Origin: Flavipsychrobacter sp.
Lineage (GTDB): Bacteria > Bacteroidota > Bacteroidia > Chitinophagales > Chitinophagaceae
Direction: 5' to 3'
DNA: 64,000 nt
NCBI GenBank assembly: GCA_016786565.1
Contig: JAEUVY010000072.1
Coordinates: 1 to 64,000, forward strand
The notes below the pieces were generated by a model. It had not been told where the DNA came from. It did no database searches and saw only the letters and a list, made by a program, of their open reading frames with translations. The first letter of the stretch is position 1. Each line of letters starts with the position of its first letter. Positions 63,598-64,000 of the stretch are shown one piece after another. A program made the position numbers and the translations under genes.

Positions 63598-64000
63598 ATG
63601 GAATTGGTGATCGCATCAAACAATAAGGGAAAGATCCGCGAGATAAAGGAAATGTTGCACCAGGTGCAGTTACTTTCTCTTCAGGACATCGGCTTTACAG
63701 ACGATACACCCGAGCCATGGCACACATTTGAAGAAAATGCGCACGCCAAGGCAAAGGCAGTATATGATTTCTGCGGTAAGAGTGTATTTGCCGATGACAG
63801 CGGCATTTGTGTGCCCCACCTTGGAGGTGCGCCCGGTATAGACAGCGCTCACTATTCTGGTACGCGCGACGATGAGGCCAACCTGCAGCATCTGTTGCAT
63901 AACATGAACGGCGTTACAGACAGGGCGGCTTACTACAAGGCTGTGATCTGCCTGATATGGAATGGCGAGGTCCATTATTTCGAGGGCATTTGCGAGGGTG
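63598..64000 (+). CDS. rdgB: RdgB/HAM1 non-canonical purine NTP pyrophosphatase (partial)
   Basis: The first 134 residues of an inosine/xanthosine triphosphate pyrophosphatase; the frame runs off the window end. The ATG is at 63598. Family motifs are ELVIASNNKGKIREIKEML (N-terminal SNNxGK), TFEENAHAKAKAVYD, FADDSGICVPHLGGAPGIDSA and HYSG. It removes dITP and XTP from the nucleotide pool to prevent mis-incorporation. Divergent from the DUF62 gene across 96 bases. Confidence 0.93.
   Translation, partial: MELVIASNNKGKIREIKEMLHQVQLLSLQDIGFTDDTPEPWHTFEENAHAKAKAVYDFCGKSVFADDSGICVPHLGGAPGIDSAHYSGTRDDEANLQHLLHNMNGVTDRAAYYKAVICLIWNGEVHYFEGICEG

Overview
The window looks like a chromosomal segment of a Bacteroidota bacterium, most likely of the Chitinophagales/Chitinophagaceae type (the rank is an inference). 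Evidence: several type IX secretion system (T9SS) components and T9SS-sorted surface proteins (type A and CHU_C/type B C-terminal domains, PorV- and PorP/SprF-like proteins, a PorE-like OmpA protein), a large TonB-dependent receptor with a CarboxypepD-like N-terminus, Bat proteins, many short lipoproteins, few Shine-Dalgarno sites, and repeated -7 promoter elements of the form TAnnTTTG. I saw no rRNA, tRNA, insertion sequence, prophage or CRISPR array.

Layout. 1-6.4 kb: accessory envelope genes (TPR lipoprotein, DUF2306 membrane protein, unknown lipoprotein, secreted YCII protein, WG-repeat protein, MORN/TonB-C protein). 6.4-17.8 kb: housekeeping genes (phoH, purE, msrA, aspS, batB-batC, pdxA, pepA, rsmA, a 2-hydroxyacid dehydrogenase). 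In the middle of this block a 525-bp non-coding gap (12853-13378) holds three terminator hairpins, two DnaA-box matches and an AT-rich tract. 18.0-27.1 kb: a three-gene surface module of TonB-dependent receptor, 1349-residue T9SS cargo and PorV-like protein. 27.2-36.9 kb: greA-HIT, S1/P1 nuclease, WecA-like transferase, meaB, O-antigen ligase-like protein, yidC, BamA-like protein, nadK. 37.0-43.9 kb: a second T9SS module of choice-of-anchor-L/CHU_C adhesin, PorP/SprF and an OmpA/PD40 protein. 44.0-50.9 kb: prmA, plsY, a spermidine synthase-like protein, prfB, an ABC exporter and a second, shorter relative of the 1349-residue T9SS cargo. 50.9-57.6 kb: MFS transporter, GT4 glycosyltransferase, DoxX, UPF0173 hydrolase, parA-parB-dapB and a lipoprotein. 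57.8-64 kb: an Ig-repeat T9SS type A protein, a TMTC-like membrane TPR protein, a minus-strand operon (SAM hydroxide adenosyltransferase family, ABM monooxygenase family, EEP hydrolase) and the start of rdgB/HAM1.

How the genes fit together: the strongest theme is cell-surface construction. Two T9SS cargo/translocon-partner modules and two stand-alone T9SS cargos sit among genes for envelope assembly (yidC, BamA-like, O-antigen ligase, WecA-like transferase, GT4). No complete novel defence or mobile system is visible. The most interesting leads are the shared uncharacterised domain of the two T9SS cargos, the TonB receptor/cargo/PorV trio, the origin-like or ncRNA-bearing gap near 13 kb, and several proteins that depart from family consensus (PurE, the DUF62 protein, prfB without its frameshift).
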